A stretch of 64,000 nucleotides of DNA, taken from Candidatus Krumholzibacteriia bacterium (GTDB taxonomy: Bacteria > Krumholzibacteriota > Krumholzibacteriia > LZORAL124-64-63). The position numbers and the translations under genes were made by a program. The notes below the pieces were generated by a model. That model had not been told where the DNA came from, did not search any database, and saw only the letters and a program-made list of their open reading frames with translations. The stretch is taken from assembly GCA_014859985.1 (NCBI GenBank), contig JACZKN010000092.1, forward strand, positions 1 to 64,000, given 5' to 3'. Below, in pieces: positions 1 through 7,960 of the stretch (within the stretch, counting starts at the first letter, position 1; every line of letters starts with the position of its first letter).

Positions 1-41
1 CCCACCAGCGCCCGGCGGCTGTGCTCCAGGCCATCGAGTAG
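1..41 (+). CDS. C-terminal tail of a gene entering from the left (possibly a site-specific recombinase)
   Basis: A reading frame open from the left edge ends with TAG at 39-41 and encodes only about 13 residues (PHQRPAAVLQAIE). The small genes that follow, a basic peptide and a short HTH protein, resemble those often found downstream of large serine recombinases. This is therefore plausibly the end of such a recombinase, but 13 residues cannot prove a family. Only the open frame and stop are seen; the identity is inferred from context. Confidence 0.3.
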   Translation, partial: HQRPAAVLQAIE

Positions 42-54
42 CGAACCTCAAACC

Positions 55-183
55 ATGGGGCAGGAGCAGAGGCGAAAGCGCAGGCGAAAATGGCTACCTA
101 TCGCGCGAAAACGGGTGGCGACCTTCAGGCGAGAATTGACAGGGATCAAGGCACTGGCCCAGGAGGTGGCGGCGTGCGAGTAG
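55..183 (+). CDS. Small basic protein, unknown
   Basis: A 42-residue frame begins at ATG 55, just after the stop of the left-edge frame, and overlaps the next gene by 10 bp. Its N-terminal third is very rich in Arg and Lys. No clear ribosome binding site precedes it, so it may be a leader or a chance frame. No family is recognised. Its position between a possible recombinase end and an HTH gene is the only argument in its favour. Confidence 0.25.
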   Translation: MGQEQRRKRRRKWLPIARKRVATFRRELTGIKALAQEVAACE

Positions 184-398
184 AAGTCCGTGTGGACTGG
201 GGTCCGAAGGCCGGGAAGCCGCGCCAGGACAACCCCCTAAACGACCTCGCGCCCCCGCGGTCGCGGGCCGAGAGGCGGCTGTGGTTTATCGCCGTGGGCC
301 GGGAGATCGAGGCGAGGGTGGCTTCCGGGGAGTTCGCGTCCTACGCCGATGCGGCGCGGAGGTGCGGGATCTCGAAGGCAAGGCTCGCCCGCCTCTGA
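174..398 (+). CDS. Short HTH protein, probably C-terminally truncated
   Basis: A 74-residue frame starts at GTG 174, seven bases after a good AGGAGG site (161-166). The upstream ATG at 90 is in frame but lacks such a site. The C-terminal part (ASYADAARRCGISKARLARL) reads as the first helix and turn of the HTH domain found in short proteins that accompany site-specific recombinases. In that family the HTH is normally followed by more helices. Here the frame stops directly after the recognition helix, so the gene is probably truncated or frameshifted. A related HTH motif recurs at 11832-12290. Confidence 0.45.
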   Translation: MRVEVRVDWGPKAGKPRQDNPLNDLAPPRSRAERRLWFIAVGREIEARVASGEFASYADAARRCGISKARLARL

Positions 399-527
399 CC
401 CCCGTATACGTTGCCGATTCAATGTGTTATGCGCCAAGAAACACCCCCTACTCATGTAGGAGCCTTATCTCTGGAACATTCGACGGCTCGAAGCTAGACT
501 TACAGACCATCTGAAGGAGCACAGTGA

Positions 528-1526
528 ATGAAAGCCAAAATGCAGCTAGGCGAAGACCCCAAGCACCTTGCTCAGTACCTTCCGATCGACCGCTTGCCCG
601 TCATCGACAATTCGCAAACGGTTCTTCCGGCTATCGCAAAGAACTCTAAACTGGTCGCCGCCCTCGAAAGGTCGATAAAGAGGGTTCCGACCACACACCG
701 TCTGATCCACCAGGATTCCCGCAAGCGTTGGAGCGTTATTCCAGAGAGTGTCCACTTGGTTCTGACTTCCCCGCCGTACTGGACCCTTAAAGAGTACCGA
801 CGCGAAGAGGGCCAACTCGGGTACATCGCCGACTACCGCGACTTTCATAGGGAGCTCGACAAAGTCTGGCGACATTGCTACAAGGCTCTCGTCCCTGGGG
901 GCCGACTCATTTGTGTAGTAGGCGACGTTTGTCTGTCCCGCCGCAAGAACAACGGGCGGCACACCGTCGTGCCCCTTCATGCCACCATTCAGGAGCACTG
1001 TACTAAGATTGGCTTCGATAATCTCGCCCCGATTATCTGGTACAAGATAGCTAACGCCTCCTACGAAGCTGAAGGGAACGGCGCTGGCTTTCTTGGGAAG
1101 CCCTATGAGCCGGGAGCAGTTATCAAGAACGATATCGAGTTCATTCTTATGCTCAGGAAGCCAGGCGGATATCGTAAACCTTCGCTACCCGAGCGGCTAA
1201 TGAGCGTGATATCTGCAGAGAACTATCAGGCTTGGTTCCAGCAGATCTGGTCCGGCCTAACCGGCGCTTCGACGCGCCACCACCCGGCACCATACCCCAT
1301 CGAACTTGCCGAACGACTGATTCGGATGTTCACCTTTGTCGGCGACACCGTGATTGATCCGTTCTCCGGCACAGCAAGCACATCCGTTGCCGCATCTCGG
1401 TGGGGTCGCAATAGCATCGCGATCGAGATCGACCCGCACTACTTCGAGATCGGCCACAATCGACTAGCAACCGAATCCAGGAACCTGTTGTCAACCGTTG
1501 ACATTATGCTAGAGTCGGTGACCTGA
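528..1526 (+). CDS. Site-specific DNA methyltransferase (beta-class, N4-cytosine or N6-adenine)
   Basis: This is a 332-residue SAM-dependent DNA methyltransferase, probably the modification half of a type II restriction-modification pair. The catalytic motif IV is TSPPYW at residues 80-85; a TSPPY form is common in N4-cytosine enzymes. The SAM-binding motif I (DPFSGTAS, 277-284) lies C-terminal to it, the beta-class order, and is preceded by the HPAPYPIELAERLI segment typical of this family. The start at 528 has a GAAGGAG site nine bases upstream. A PD-(D/E)XK protein follows 35 bp downstream on the same strand and is the likely cognate endonuclease. The target sequence cannot be read from the gene. 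Confidence 0.9.
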   Translation: MKAKMQLGEDPKHLAQYLPIDRLPVIDNSQTVLPAIAKNSKLVAALERSIKRVPTTHRLIHQDSRKRWSVIPESVHLVLTSPPYWTLKEYRREEGQLGYIADYRDFHRELDKVWRHCYKALVPGGRLICVVGDVCLSRRKNNGRHTVVPLHATIQEHCTKIGFDNLAPIIWYKIANASYEAEGNGAGFLGKPYEPGAVIKNDIEFILMLRKPGGYRKPSLPERLMSVISAENYQAWFQQIWSGLTGASTRHHPAPYPIELAERLIRMFTFVGDTVIDPFSGTASTSVAASRWGRNSIAIEIDPHYFEIGHNRLATESRNLLSTVDIMLESVT

Positions 1527-1561
1527 CGACCGCGCTTTGGCACCAACCGATCGGTATCTAG

Positions 1562-2293
1562 ATGTCACCGAATCCTCCCGGCTTCGTCGAGCACCTACGT
1601 GCTGAGGGATACCATCCCCGCTCAAACAAGCACTCAAATGCTCTCGCTGAAGAGATTGTTGGGGACTTAGCATCCCATTGCCCGATTATTCGGGCCCAGG
1701 CCAACTCGGGCTCTCTGGTTTATGACCTCAATTTTACTCTGTTTACCGGAACAGCAGAGTGGAACGTAGATATCGTCATTGGCGAGCCCCCGATGGATAT
1801 CGACAACACCCAAGTGCCCAGCGCTGGAATTCTGCGCCTGACCCCTTCGTCGGTTCGGATTGCTATAGAGATCAAATCGGTGATGACGGAGCATCGCAAG
1901 GCCGTCAAGAATCGGAAGCGTGATTTCGAGGCCCACCACGATCATGTCCACCGATACGGTGCCAATGCTATAGCCGGGGGGGTACTTGTCGTCAACGCAG
2001 CCGACGTGTTCCGCTCTCCCCTTCGCGCCAGCGAATCAGTAACCGTTCACACCAATCCAGACCGTCTTGTGGAGCACTGTGTCGAACAGATGCGGGCCGT
2101 CTCTAATCGAGACACGCCCGATTCATCCGGACTCGATGCCAAGACCGTGATCGTTGTGAAGATGGATAACATTTATCTTAATACCACCGCCTACGTCACT
2201 CGGCTACCAGCACCGCGGATTGGCGATCCGATGCACTACGACGCGTTCATTCAGCGTATTTGCGCTATCTACGGAGGTAGATTCGGAAGCTAG
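1562..2293 (+). CDS. Putative type II restriction endonuclease (PD-(D/E)XK fold)
   Basis: A 243-residue protein encoded 35 bp after the methyltransferase. The sequence shows an acidic residue in the segment EWNVDIVIGEP (D70) and, after a beta-strand-like stretch, an E-x-K pair in IAIEIKS (E103, K105). This is the usual spacing of a PD-(D/E)XK nuclease core. A basic helix-rich segment follows (residues 108-122). I do not recognise a named restriction enzyme family. The pairing with the methyltransferase and the size argue for the cutting partner of a type II system protecting the host from phage or plasmid DNA. Confidence 0.65.
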   Translation: MSPNPPGFVEHLRAEGYHPRSNKHSNALAEEIVGDLASHCPIIRAQANSGSLVYDLNFTLFTGTAEWNVDIVIGEPPMDIDNTQVPSAGILRLTPSSVRIAIEIKSVMTEHRKAVKNRKRDFEAHHDHVHRYGANAIAGGVLVVNAADVFRSPLRASESVTVHTNPDRLVEHCVEQMRAVSNRDTPDSSGLDAKTVIVVKMDNIYLNTTAYVTRLPAPRIGDPMHYDAFIQRICAIYGGRFGS

Positions 2294-2412
2294 TGTGCTT
2301 CAAGATCAGAGTTCTTTCGAACGCTAAGGCTACTACCTACTTGCAGGTACGTCGCAGGCGGGCGGCCTGAGGATCTCGACCACTTTTTGGCCTTCGGCCC
2401 AGGGAGAGTGAA

Positions 2413-2850
2413 ATGTTGCCCGAGATTGACGACCGTGAAGATCAAGAACCAGATGCGTCAGTTCAGACGCCGCCTACGCGAGTCAAATCTAGGGCCCGCC
2501 GTCGATCACTTGCTAAACTTCCGCGAGAACTCGGCGAAGTCGATCTAAAGTCTCCCGCCGTGCAAAAGTTGCTAATCGATGAAATCGAACGTCTGGAAAA
2601 CGAGCTGGAATCGATTTCCCCATATCGGACAATGTACCACGAGATGGATAAGCAGGTCGAGGTTCTAAAGGAGAAATTTAAGATCAAAATCTCTATTGAG
2701 GTGCTACAGACTGGGTGCATTACAATCGGCGCGGCGGCGATCGGGTATTCGCCAGCAGTGACCGCCGGGTACCCCACGTCTACAGTGATCCTAATATTCG
2801 GGGCCGTACTTGTAAGTGCCGGCCTTCTTGCCAAGGCGGTTCGGATATGA
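2413..2850 (+). CDS. Coiled-coil protein with two C-terminal membrane segments, unknown
   Basis: A 145-residue protein preceded by a GGGAGAG site (2402-2408) before ATG 2413. The N-terminal 45 residues are charged and probably disordered. Residues 50-95 form a Glu/Leu-rich coiled coil. Two hydrophobic stretches (about 98-118 and 122-142) look like a membrane hairpin. Its stop overlaps the start of the next gene (ATGA), so the two are probably translationally coupled. The family is not recognised. A small membrane protein plus a partner next to a restriction-modification pair is a layout seen in membrane-acting defence systems, but that is inference. Confidence 0.6.
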   Translation: MLPEIDDREDQEPDASVQTPPTRVKSRARRRSLAKLPRELGEVDLKSPAVQKLLIDEIERLENELESISPYRTMYHEMDKQVEVLKEKFKIKISIEVLQTGCITIGAAAIGYSPAVTAGYPTSTVILIFGAVLVSAGLLAKAVRI

Positions 2851-3206
2851 ATCTTCGCATCGTCGCCATTCGAGAATCTGGCGTACTAACAAAAGAGCGT
2901 GTCGTGCTACGTGCCGATTCGCCCACCGACACCGGGCATTATATTTTGCTGCGTGTTTTGTTGCAAGATGGCGATCCGACTACAGATGTATTGGGCACGT
3001 TTTGGTTTCCGGACAAGCCTATTAAGCCAGGCGATCTCATCGTTCTCTATACCAAACACGGCACTCCCGGCGAGAAATCGTCTGGAGGCGGAACTGCGCA
3101 CTTCTTTTATTGGGGGCTGAGTTCGCCGGTTTGGTCTGAGAATAACGTTGGCGCGACCGTGTTGTACGCACCGGAATGGATCACCAGCGCACCAAATAAA
3201 GAATGA
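2847..3206 (+). CDS. Unknown small beta-rich protein, coupled to the upstream membrane protein
   Basis: A 119-residue protein whose ATG (2847) overlaps the stop of the preceding membrane protein. The predicted character is all-beta: alternating hydrophobic strands, Gly/Pro turns (KPGDLIVLYTKHG) and no membrane segment. The segment GTFWFPDKPIKPGDLIVLYT resembles a small beta barrel with a surface loop, such as an OB or lamin-tail-like fold. No catalytic motif is visible. The overlap means the two genes are almost certainly expressed together. Function unknown. Confidence 0.6.
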   Translation: MNLRIVAIRESGVLTKERVVLRADSPTDTGHYILLRVLLQDGDPTTDVLGTFWFPDKPIKPGDLIVLYTKHGTPGEKSSGGGTAHFFYWGLSSPVWSENNVGATVLYAPEWITSAPNKE

Positions 3207-3308
3207 ATTCGCAGAGCCCGGCATTGAACCGCTGGACAGCCGGGACGCGGGCGAAGAAAGAGGTATTGTATTGGCATCGCCGGCCTATCCTCTGTGCCAA
3301 CATAGATG

Positions 3309-3345
3309 AGACGCTCCGCTTCGTGGCGTCTACTGACGCCTTTTG
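3309..3345 (+). terminator. Possible hairpin terminator after the 2413-3206 pair
   Basis: AGACGC (3309-3314) and GCGTCT (3326-3331) form a perfect 6-bp stem with an 11-base loop, followed after a short spacer by CTTTT (3340-3344). It lies between the ends of two convergent gene sets. The T-run is offset from the stem, so this is tentative. Confidence 0.3.
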
Positions 3346-3395
3346 AGTCCTCCACCAATCAATGGCCGCCTTCTTGACGGGACGACTGCGATATT

Positions 3396-4037
3396 TCAGC
3401 CACAGAGTTCTATTGCCACAATCCGAATATCATCCAGCCAGCCAGCCAGGAGGTTCTGCGGATGGTTTGGAAGACGGGTGCACATCAGCTCAGCGGGCCG
3501 CCGCCGCGAGCTCATCCCATTGCTATGAGCCACCGCTACGACCTTCTTCGCAGTATCTTCCTGCCGATGGGCGAAGAAGTTTCGCACTGTTGGGAGGTCT
3601 TTAAAAACGCGGGTTTGGTAGCTTAGTGCGGTCCGCGCCATGTCCAAATTCGAAGCATCGATTTCCTCGAGCATCTTGAGCAGCGTGTGCGGCACTTTCC
3701 AGTCCGGCTCGTCGCGCCGCGTCCACGGACCCGAGGACTTTCGCGACGACTTGATCGTTGTCACAGCAAACCCAATGGCAGCTTCTATTGTTGTAAAACC
3801 GTGCCCAACCGTCACTGGCGTCCCGCTCCGGCATCGGCAACCAAGACAGCACGACAGATAATAAGATCGGACGAATTCGGACCAGAGATTCAATGCCTCA
3901 ATCGCAGTGTACGCGATGATGCGATCCTCCGGGGCTCCGATAGGAAGTGCAAGGCCGCGCACGTGTTCCCGGAGGTTGCAGCTCCGGCGGGCGACCGTCT
4001 TCGCGAGGTCGCCTAACTCCGCTACGCGGCGCATCAC
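3396..4037 (-). CDS. HEPN-like protein with RNFFAH motif, partner of the DUF262 protein
   Basis: A 213-residue, largely helical protein. It carries R152-N-F-F-A-H157, an R-x4-H motif of the kind that forms the catalytic centre of HEPN ribonucleases, in a helical context near the C-terminal third. A Cys cluster (CCLGCRC, 63-69) lies further upstream. The GTG start at 4037 (with an ATG next to it) overlaps the stop of the DUF262 gene, so the two are translationally coupled. HEPN proteins paired with DUF262 or other partners act as RNA-targeting toxins or abortive-infection effectors in known families. The HEPN assignment rests on the motif and helical character, so family-level identity is moderate. 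Confidence 0.55.
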   Translation of the reverse strand: MMRRVAELGDLAKTVARRSCNLREHVRGLALPIGAPEDRIIAYTAIEALNLWSEFVRSYYLSCCLGCRCRSGTPVTVGHGFTTIEAAIGFAVTTIKSSRKSSGPWTRRDEPDWKVPHTLLKMLEEIDASNLDMARTALSYQTRVFKDLPTVRNFFAHRQEDTAKKVVAVAHSNGMSSRRRPAELMCTRLPNHPQNLLAGWLDDIRIVAIELCG

Positions 4038-5083
4038 AGATCCTGAGAGAGCGCTTTACACATCCATTTGAATCGCTGAACTCGTTGTTCCTCGGTGTTA
4101 GTCTTCTTGGCACATGCTTCAACAAAATCGCCGAAGTCACCGGCATTTTCAGGGTCCTCGAGGGCCTCAGCAAGCGAAGAAAGATTCTCGATCACCTGGT
4201 CGTCATCAAAAGCAGCCAACCTCGGAGACGGGACAATGGGCTCCAAGGCTAGAACCGGATCGCTACTATGCGTGATCGCAAGCAAGAGGCTATACACAAT
4301 GTGGGCTCGCATTAACTTTCCACCATGAATGCTGGTCCATTCTGCCAGTTGATTGATCGCTTCGGAAATACGGTCGCGCCATTCTTCTTCTTCGCGGAAC
4401 GTCCTATCACGGGACTTGTAAAGTGCATCGAGCTGCGGCTTCTTTGTGGTGCGAATACCCTTCGCAAAGGCATCACATATTTCCGTGATGAGCGTTGCAT
4501 CTGCCATGCGCACGATGCGATTGCGCGTGAAAAGCCCCATCTGCAAAAAGACTGGATCGAACTCCTTGCTGAGGGCGTGCACAAACCATTTAAAGGGACC
4601 CTGAAATACAGCGTGGCGTTGCTCCGCAGCGTTAAGCGGTATCGTGTAGGAATTCATTCGACGGAAGATGTCGCGGACTTCGTCGTCCGTTGCATTAATG
4701 AAAGTGTCAGCTCCAAGCCGATAGGTCATAAATGACTGCTTGTCCACCTCGTCGAGCTCAGAAAATTTCTTACCAGCGATATTCTCGGTCTCGATGCGGC
4801 TGGAAATGCGATACTTATCATCATAATATTCTCTAATCGCGATGCTCCGTTGTTGGCCGTCTACAATTTCCTTGAAGCTCTGCCTGTTAGATGGATCTAC
4901 CTTTTGAAATAGATAGAGCTTTGGTATCGGAAGTCCCAACATGATAGTTTCAATGAGATATGAACGCGCGATGGCGGGCCAGACCTTTGCACTCCGTTGG
5001 TAGTCGCGATTGACGACGATCTCGTTTCGCTTCATTCCGGCGCAGTACTCTGCAATCGTGTATTGCGACAGCGACGTTTCCAT
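4034..5083 (-). CDS. DUF262 (GmrSD-N/ParB-like) domain protein
   Basis: A 349-residue DUF262 protein. The two signature elements are present: the N-terminal VNRDYQRSAKVW segment (24-35) and the DGQQRS box (75-80). In this superfamily, related to ParB/DndB and to the N-terminal domain of the GmrS/GmrD type IV enzymes, these bind nucleotide. The rest is helical with conserved-looking aromatic residues, and there is no C-terminal DUF1524 HNH nuclease domain. The nuclease activity is therefore probably supplied by the coupled HEPN-like gene. ATG 5083 follows a GGGATGGGG stretch. The pair probably forms a two-gene defence or toxin-antitoxin-like unit. Confidence 0.8.
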   Translation of the reverse strand: METSLSQYTIAEYCAGMKRNEIVVNRDYQRSAKVWPAIARSYLIETIMLGLPIPKLYLFQKVDPSNRQSFKEIVDGQQRSIAIREYYDDKYRISSRIETENIAGKKFSELDEVDKQSFMTYRLGADTFINATDDEVRDIFRRMNSYTIPLNAAEQRHAVFQGPFKWFVHALSKEFDPVFLQMGLFTRNRIVRMADATLITEICDAFAKGIRTTKKPQLDALYKSRDRTFREEEEWRDRISEAINQLAEWTSIHGGKLMRAHIVYSLLLAITHSSDPVLALEPIVPSPRLAAFDDDQVIENLSSLAEALEDPENAGDFGDFVEACAKKTNTEEQRVQRFKWMCKALSQDL

Positions 5084-5315
5084 TAGTTACCCCATCCCGC
5101 CAAGTGGAAACAAACAGCGGACCGTTTCGGTCGGCTAAGCATCGAGGCTCGCGGAAAGCGCTCGCACGGGCACCCAATAACAGGCGTCTCCTCGCATCTA
5201 GGAAAATTCGAGTCGTTCCAGACTCGCGTGGCTTTCGCCCACACCAGATTGCAAGAACACGGGTTGTCTCACCGAATATGGCCCGTTACATTCCCGCGCG
5301 TCATCAGCACGCAAT

Positions 5316-5888
5316 TTACACCTGGTAGATCCCGCGGCCAACTCGCTTTATCGCCTCGCTAGTCGAAATCGTCCGCCTCAGCACGTTGTCAAAATTGGTC
5401 GCCTTGGTCTTGACCAGCTTCTTCTTCTGGATGGTCGCCAGGATGTCCTGGAAGGTCATCTTCCCGCCGTTGGCTTTGATCAGGTCGACGACGACGGATT
5501 CGATGGTCGGGCCGGCCTTGGCCGTGGCGCGCTTCGTGGCGGTCGCTGTCGCCTTCTTGGCCTTTCCCTTGGCCCCAGCCGCCTTTCTCGGCCTGCCGCG
5601 CCTGGGGGCGGCCGTGGCGGCCTTGGCGGCGGTCTTCTTGGCGGGTCGCTTGGCGGTCTTCTTGGCGGCTTTCTTCGCCACCTTCCTCCGCCCAGCCTTT
5701 CTCCTGGCCGGCTTCCCGGGAACTACACCCCCTATAAGACCTGCCAACTCCTTCTCTACCTTGGCCAGAGCCGCCTGCAAATCGTCGCGCTTATCGGCCA
5801 GCTCGTCGATTCGGGTCTTCGCCGCTAGCATCGCCTTCAACTCGGAGACGGTGAAGTCGGCGGGGGTGGCTTTCGTTCGCTTGGCCAT
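5316..5888 (-). CDS. Lys/Ala-rich DNA-binding protein with C-terminal winged-helix-like domain
   Basis: A 190-residue protein. The start is the ATG at 5888, which has a GAGGAG site seven bases upstream; a longer open frame to 6125 has none. Residues 8-50 form a short coiled coil. Residues 55-125 are a histone H1-like tail of KKxAKK and PRRGRPRK (AT-hook-like) repeats. Residues 130-190 look like a small winged helix (TIESVVVDLIKANGGKMTFQ onward), similar in outline to HARE-type HTH domains. It probably binds DNA non-specifically or acts as a nucleoid protein. The low-complexity tail prevents firm family assignment. Confidence 0.65.
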   Translation of the reverse strand: MAKRTKATPADFTVSELKAMLAAKTRIDELADKRDDLQAALAKVEKELAGLIGGVVPGKPARRKAGRRKVAKKAAKKTAKRPAKKTAAKAATAAPRRGRPRKAAGAKGKAKKATATATKRATAKAGPTIESVVVDLIKANGGKMTFQDILATIQKKKLVKTKATNFDNVLRRTISTSEAIKRVGRGIYQV

Positions 5889-6105
5889 AGAGTCTCCTCG
5901 GGCATAGACCAGAAGAATTGATTCGCTTGTCGGGAGAGTACCCGATCTCGCTGTCGTTGGCAATCCGCGGTACAATCGGTCCCGATCGACCCTCGACCGG
6001 CCGCGGCCTTTGCGGTAGTGTAGCAAGCTGTACGTCACGACATCTGGCCGCGAGGCAGACCGCAGCTCCGATGTCCGGCTTCCTACCCTAAGAGCGTGCT
6101 CCAGC

Positions 6106-6306
6106 ATGGCGGCGAGGAAGTACAAGTGTCCGAGTTGCGGTAGTTGGGCGGCCGTTAGGATCGTCTACGGGCTTCCGACGCCGGAGACCTGGGATCTGTC
6201 CGAGGCCGGCGAGATCGCGCTCGGCGGTTGCTGCCAGGAGATCGGCGCCCCCGACCGGAGGTGCAAGAAGTGCCGGTTCGAATGGAATTCGAGGAACCAT
6301 GAATAG
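6106..6306 (+). CDS. Small zinc-ribbon protein
   Basis: A 66-residue protein with two CxxC knuckles (C8/C11 and C53/C56) plus C42/C43, forming a zinc ribbon. It overlaps the start of the GIY-YIG gene by 8 bp and so is very likely co-translated with it. A separate zinc ribbon before a nuclease suggests a nucleic-acid binding or regulatory partner. The ribosome binding site is weak. Confidence 0.6.
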   Translation: MAARKYKCPSCGSWAAVRIVYGLPTPETWDLSEAGEIALGGCCQEIGAPDRRCKKCRFEWNSRNHE

Positions 6307-7111
6307 GCTGAGACTGCTCTCCCTACTTGAAGCTGCGGGTGTCGCTATTGACCGTAACAGCTACAAGATCCACCTCGCCACGGGAGACGATTTCCCGCCC
6401 ATCGACGCCTTCTACGCTGGCGCCTTCAAGGAATGGCAGGAGAACCAAGCCAACAGGAACTTCGGCCGAGACATGGTAATCGGCCTGATCCACCTGGGTG
6501 CTGACCGCTGGTTGTTCGCCGGGGTGTATCGGGTCTTGGGATTCCAGCCAGCGGGCGAGCGGTTCAAGTACGAGACTGCGCTCCTAGACGGCCAGGAAGA
6601 CCTCATCGGCCGCTTGATCGTCCAGCACAAGCGCTCAGCCCGCGCCGCCTACCTGGTCGGCCAACCCGACGGCGGCCCTTTTTACGTGGCCGAGTACCGG
6701 GCCCAGCCCATGGCCGTCGAGGATTTCCCGGGGTACAACTCCGTCTCCATCTCCTATTCGAAGCTCGCCCTGATCGTCGCCCAGAACCTCGACACCTGGC
6801 GCGGGGCGCTCTCCAATATGAAGGGCGTCTACCTGATCACGGATCTCAACACGGGCAAGCTCTACGTCGGCAGCGCCACGGGCAATGACGGCCTCTGGCA
6901 GCGGTTGTGCGCCTACGCCGCGTCCGGACACGGGGGGAACAAGGATCTCAAACGCGTCCTCGGCGAGCATGGCGCTCGATACGTCGAGAACTTCCAGTAC
7001 TCCCTGCTGGAGGTCGCAGACTCGCGGGCGACTGACGAGTACATCCTGGGCCGGGAGTCGTTCTGGAAGTGCGTGGTGGCGAGTAGGCAATTCGGCTACA
7101 ACGCGAACTGA
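6299..7111 (+). CDS. GIY-YIG nuclease family protein
   Basis: A 270-residue protein. The C-terminal 95 residues form a GIY-YIG endonuclease domain: GVYLI (176-180), KLYVGSATG (187-195), an Arg after the second strand (R202) and the helix containing GRESFWK with the expected Glu. Residues 1-170 form an unrecognised alpha/beta domain, present as a fixed extension in this protein group. The gene overlaps the upstream zinc-ribbon gene. Phage homing endonucleases and host restriction or defence nucleases both use this fold. The lack of an NUMOD DNA-binding tail and the surrounding defence genes favour a defence or toxin role, which is inference. Confidence 0.75.
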   Translation: MNRLRLLSLLEAAGVAIDRNSYKIHLATGDDFPPIDAFYAGAFKEWQENQANRNFGRDMVIGLIHLGADRWLFAGVYRVLGFQPAGERFKYETALLDGQEDLIGRLIVQHKRSARAAYLVGQPDGGPFYVAEYRAQPMAVEDFPGYNSVSISYSKLALIVAQNLDTWRGALSNMKGVYLITDLNTGKLYVGSATGNDGLWQRLCAYAASGHGGNKDLKRVLGEHGARYVENFQYSLLEVADSRATDEYILGRESFWKCVVASRQFGYNAN

Positions 7112-7303
7112 CCGTCTCCAGGCTCCAGACCTACCTGACGAAGATGGGATGGGCGTCGCCGGGACTTTGGTGGGGGCCATTCAGTACAACCCCACGGCCC
7201 CCGGAGGTGATTCCGCAGTCTGAATTGATTTTCGTTGAGGGAGCTTCAGCTCCGCGCCGTTAGTGCGGGCTTGCGGACGGGGTTTTGCGTAGGGGCAGGC
7301 AGG

Positions 7304-7960
7304 TTACAGAACGCTCACGTATAGTCCCCGGTATCCTGGACCCGCGCTGAGTATTATATAATCGGATTCGACGCGTAGATTGGCACCCGCATCGATTGTC
7401 GCCATCTTTCTGCGAATCGCCGGGCCGGCTGCCCGGAGTAGTAAGCTGTGTACAGGCATGGTCGCTGGACGCACGATCAAATACCAGCGGTGAATTGGTC
7501 CCATGTCGCGTTGGACCTTCGCCAGTTCGGTGACAGCCGCTTCAGCCGGAAGCTCCTTGCGTATGTGACGAAAGATGGGCAAATCATCGACGACAAAATA
7601 TTGTGCACAAGCCCCCTGAGACGAGAATGATTCAATCGCCTTGCTGCCTTGACGCACGAACCGATATAGCTCGAGCGTCGGAGGGGCAGATGGAGTGTAC
7701 TTCACTCCAATTGCCACACGATCCGTCTGCCGAATGGTCTCAATCGCCCATTGGTGGAGGGCCGGCCAGGCAGCTACCGTAGTCGGAGGCAGCGACAGAC
7801 CTTGTGCGGCACGGGGCAAGCAGTTGAACCGTATCGACCCGTCCGACCCAAGTCCAAGTTCTAAACCCCATGAGCCCTCAAGGAGCTGAAGATCCTTAGC
7901 GATGGCCACGAACTGGGGGTCGGCCCCAATAGAGGCAAGAGCAGCATCTATACAGTTCAT
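7304..7960 (-). CDS. Unknown protein coupled to the graspetide ATP-grasp ligase
   Basis: A 218-residue soluble protein with no signal peptide or membrane segment. Its ATG (7960) overlaps the stop of the ATP-grasp gene (ATGA), so it is produced in step with it. It is alpha/beta, with a long helix early on and a strand-rich C-terminus (ESDYIILSAGPGYRGLYVSV). No methyltransferase, acetyltransferase, protease or transporter motif is visible. In graspetide clusters the gene after the ligase is usually a modifying enzyme, a leader-binding partner or an exporter. None of these can be assigned here, so this may be a new accessory family. Confidence 0.65.
   Translation of the reverse strand: MNCIDAALASIGADPQFVAIAKDLQLLEGSWGLELGLGSDGSIRFNCLPRAAQGLSLPPTTVAAWPALHQWAIETIRQTDRVAIGVKYTPSAPPTLELYRFVRQGSKAIESFSSQGACAQYFVVDDLPIFRHIRKELPAEAAVTELAKVQRDMGPIHRWYLIVRPATMPVHSLLLRAAGPAIRRKMATIDAGANLRVESDYIILSAGPGYRGLYVSVL

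Noticed and set aside
3207..3395. Short plus-strand frames after 3206 and antisense to the HEPN-like gene
   Set aside because: No start signals; they overlap a coupled minus-strand operon with recognised motifs.
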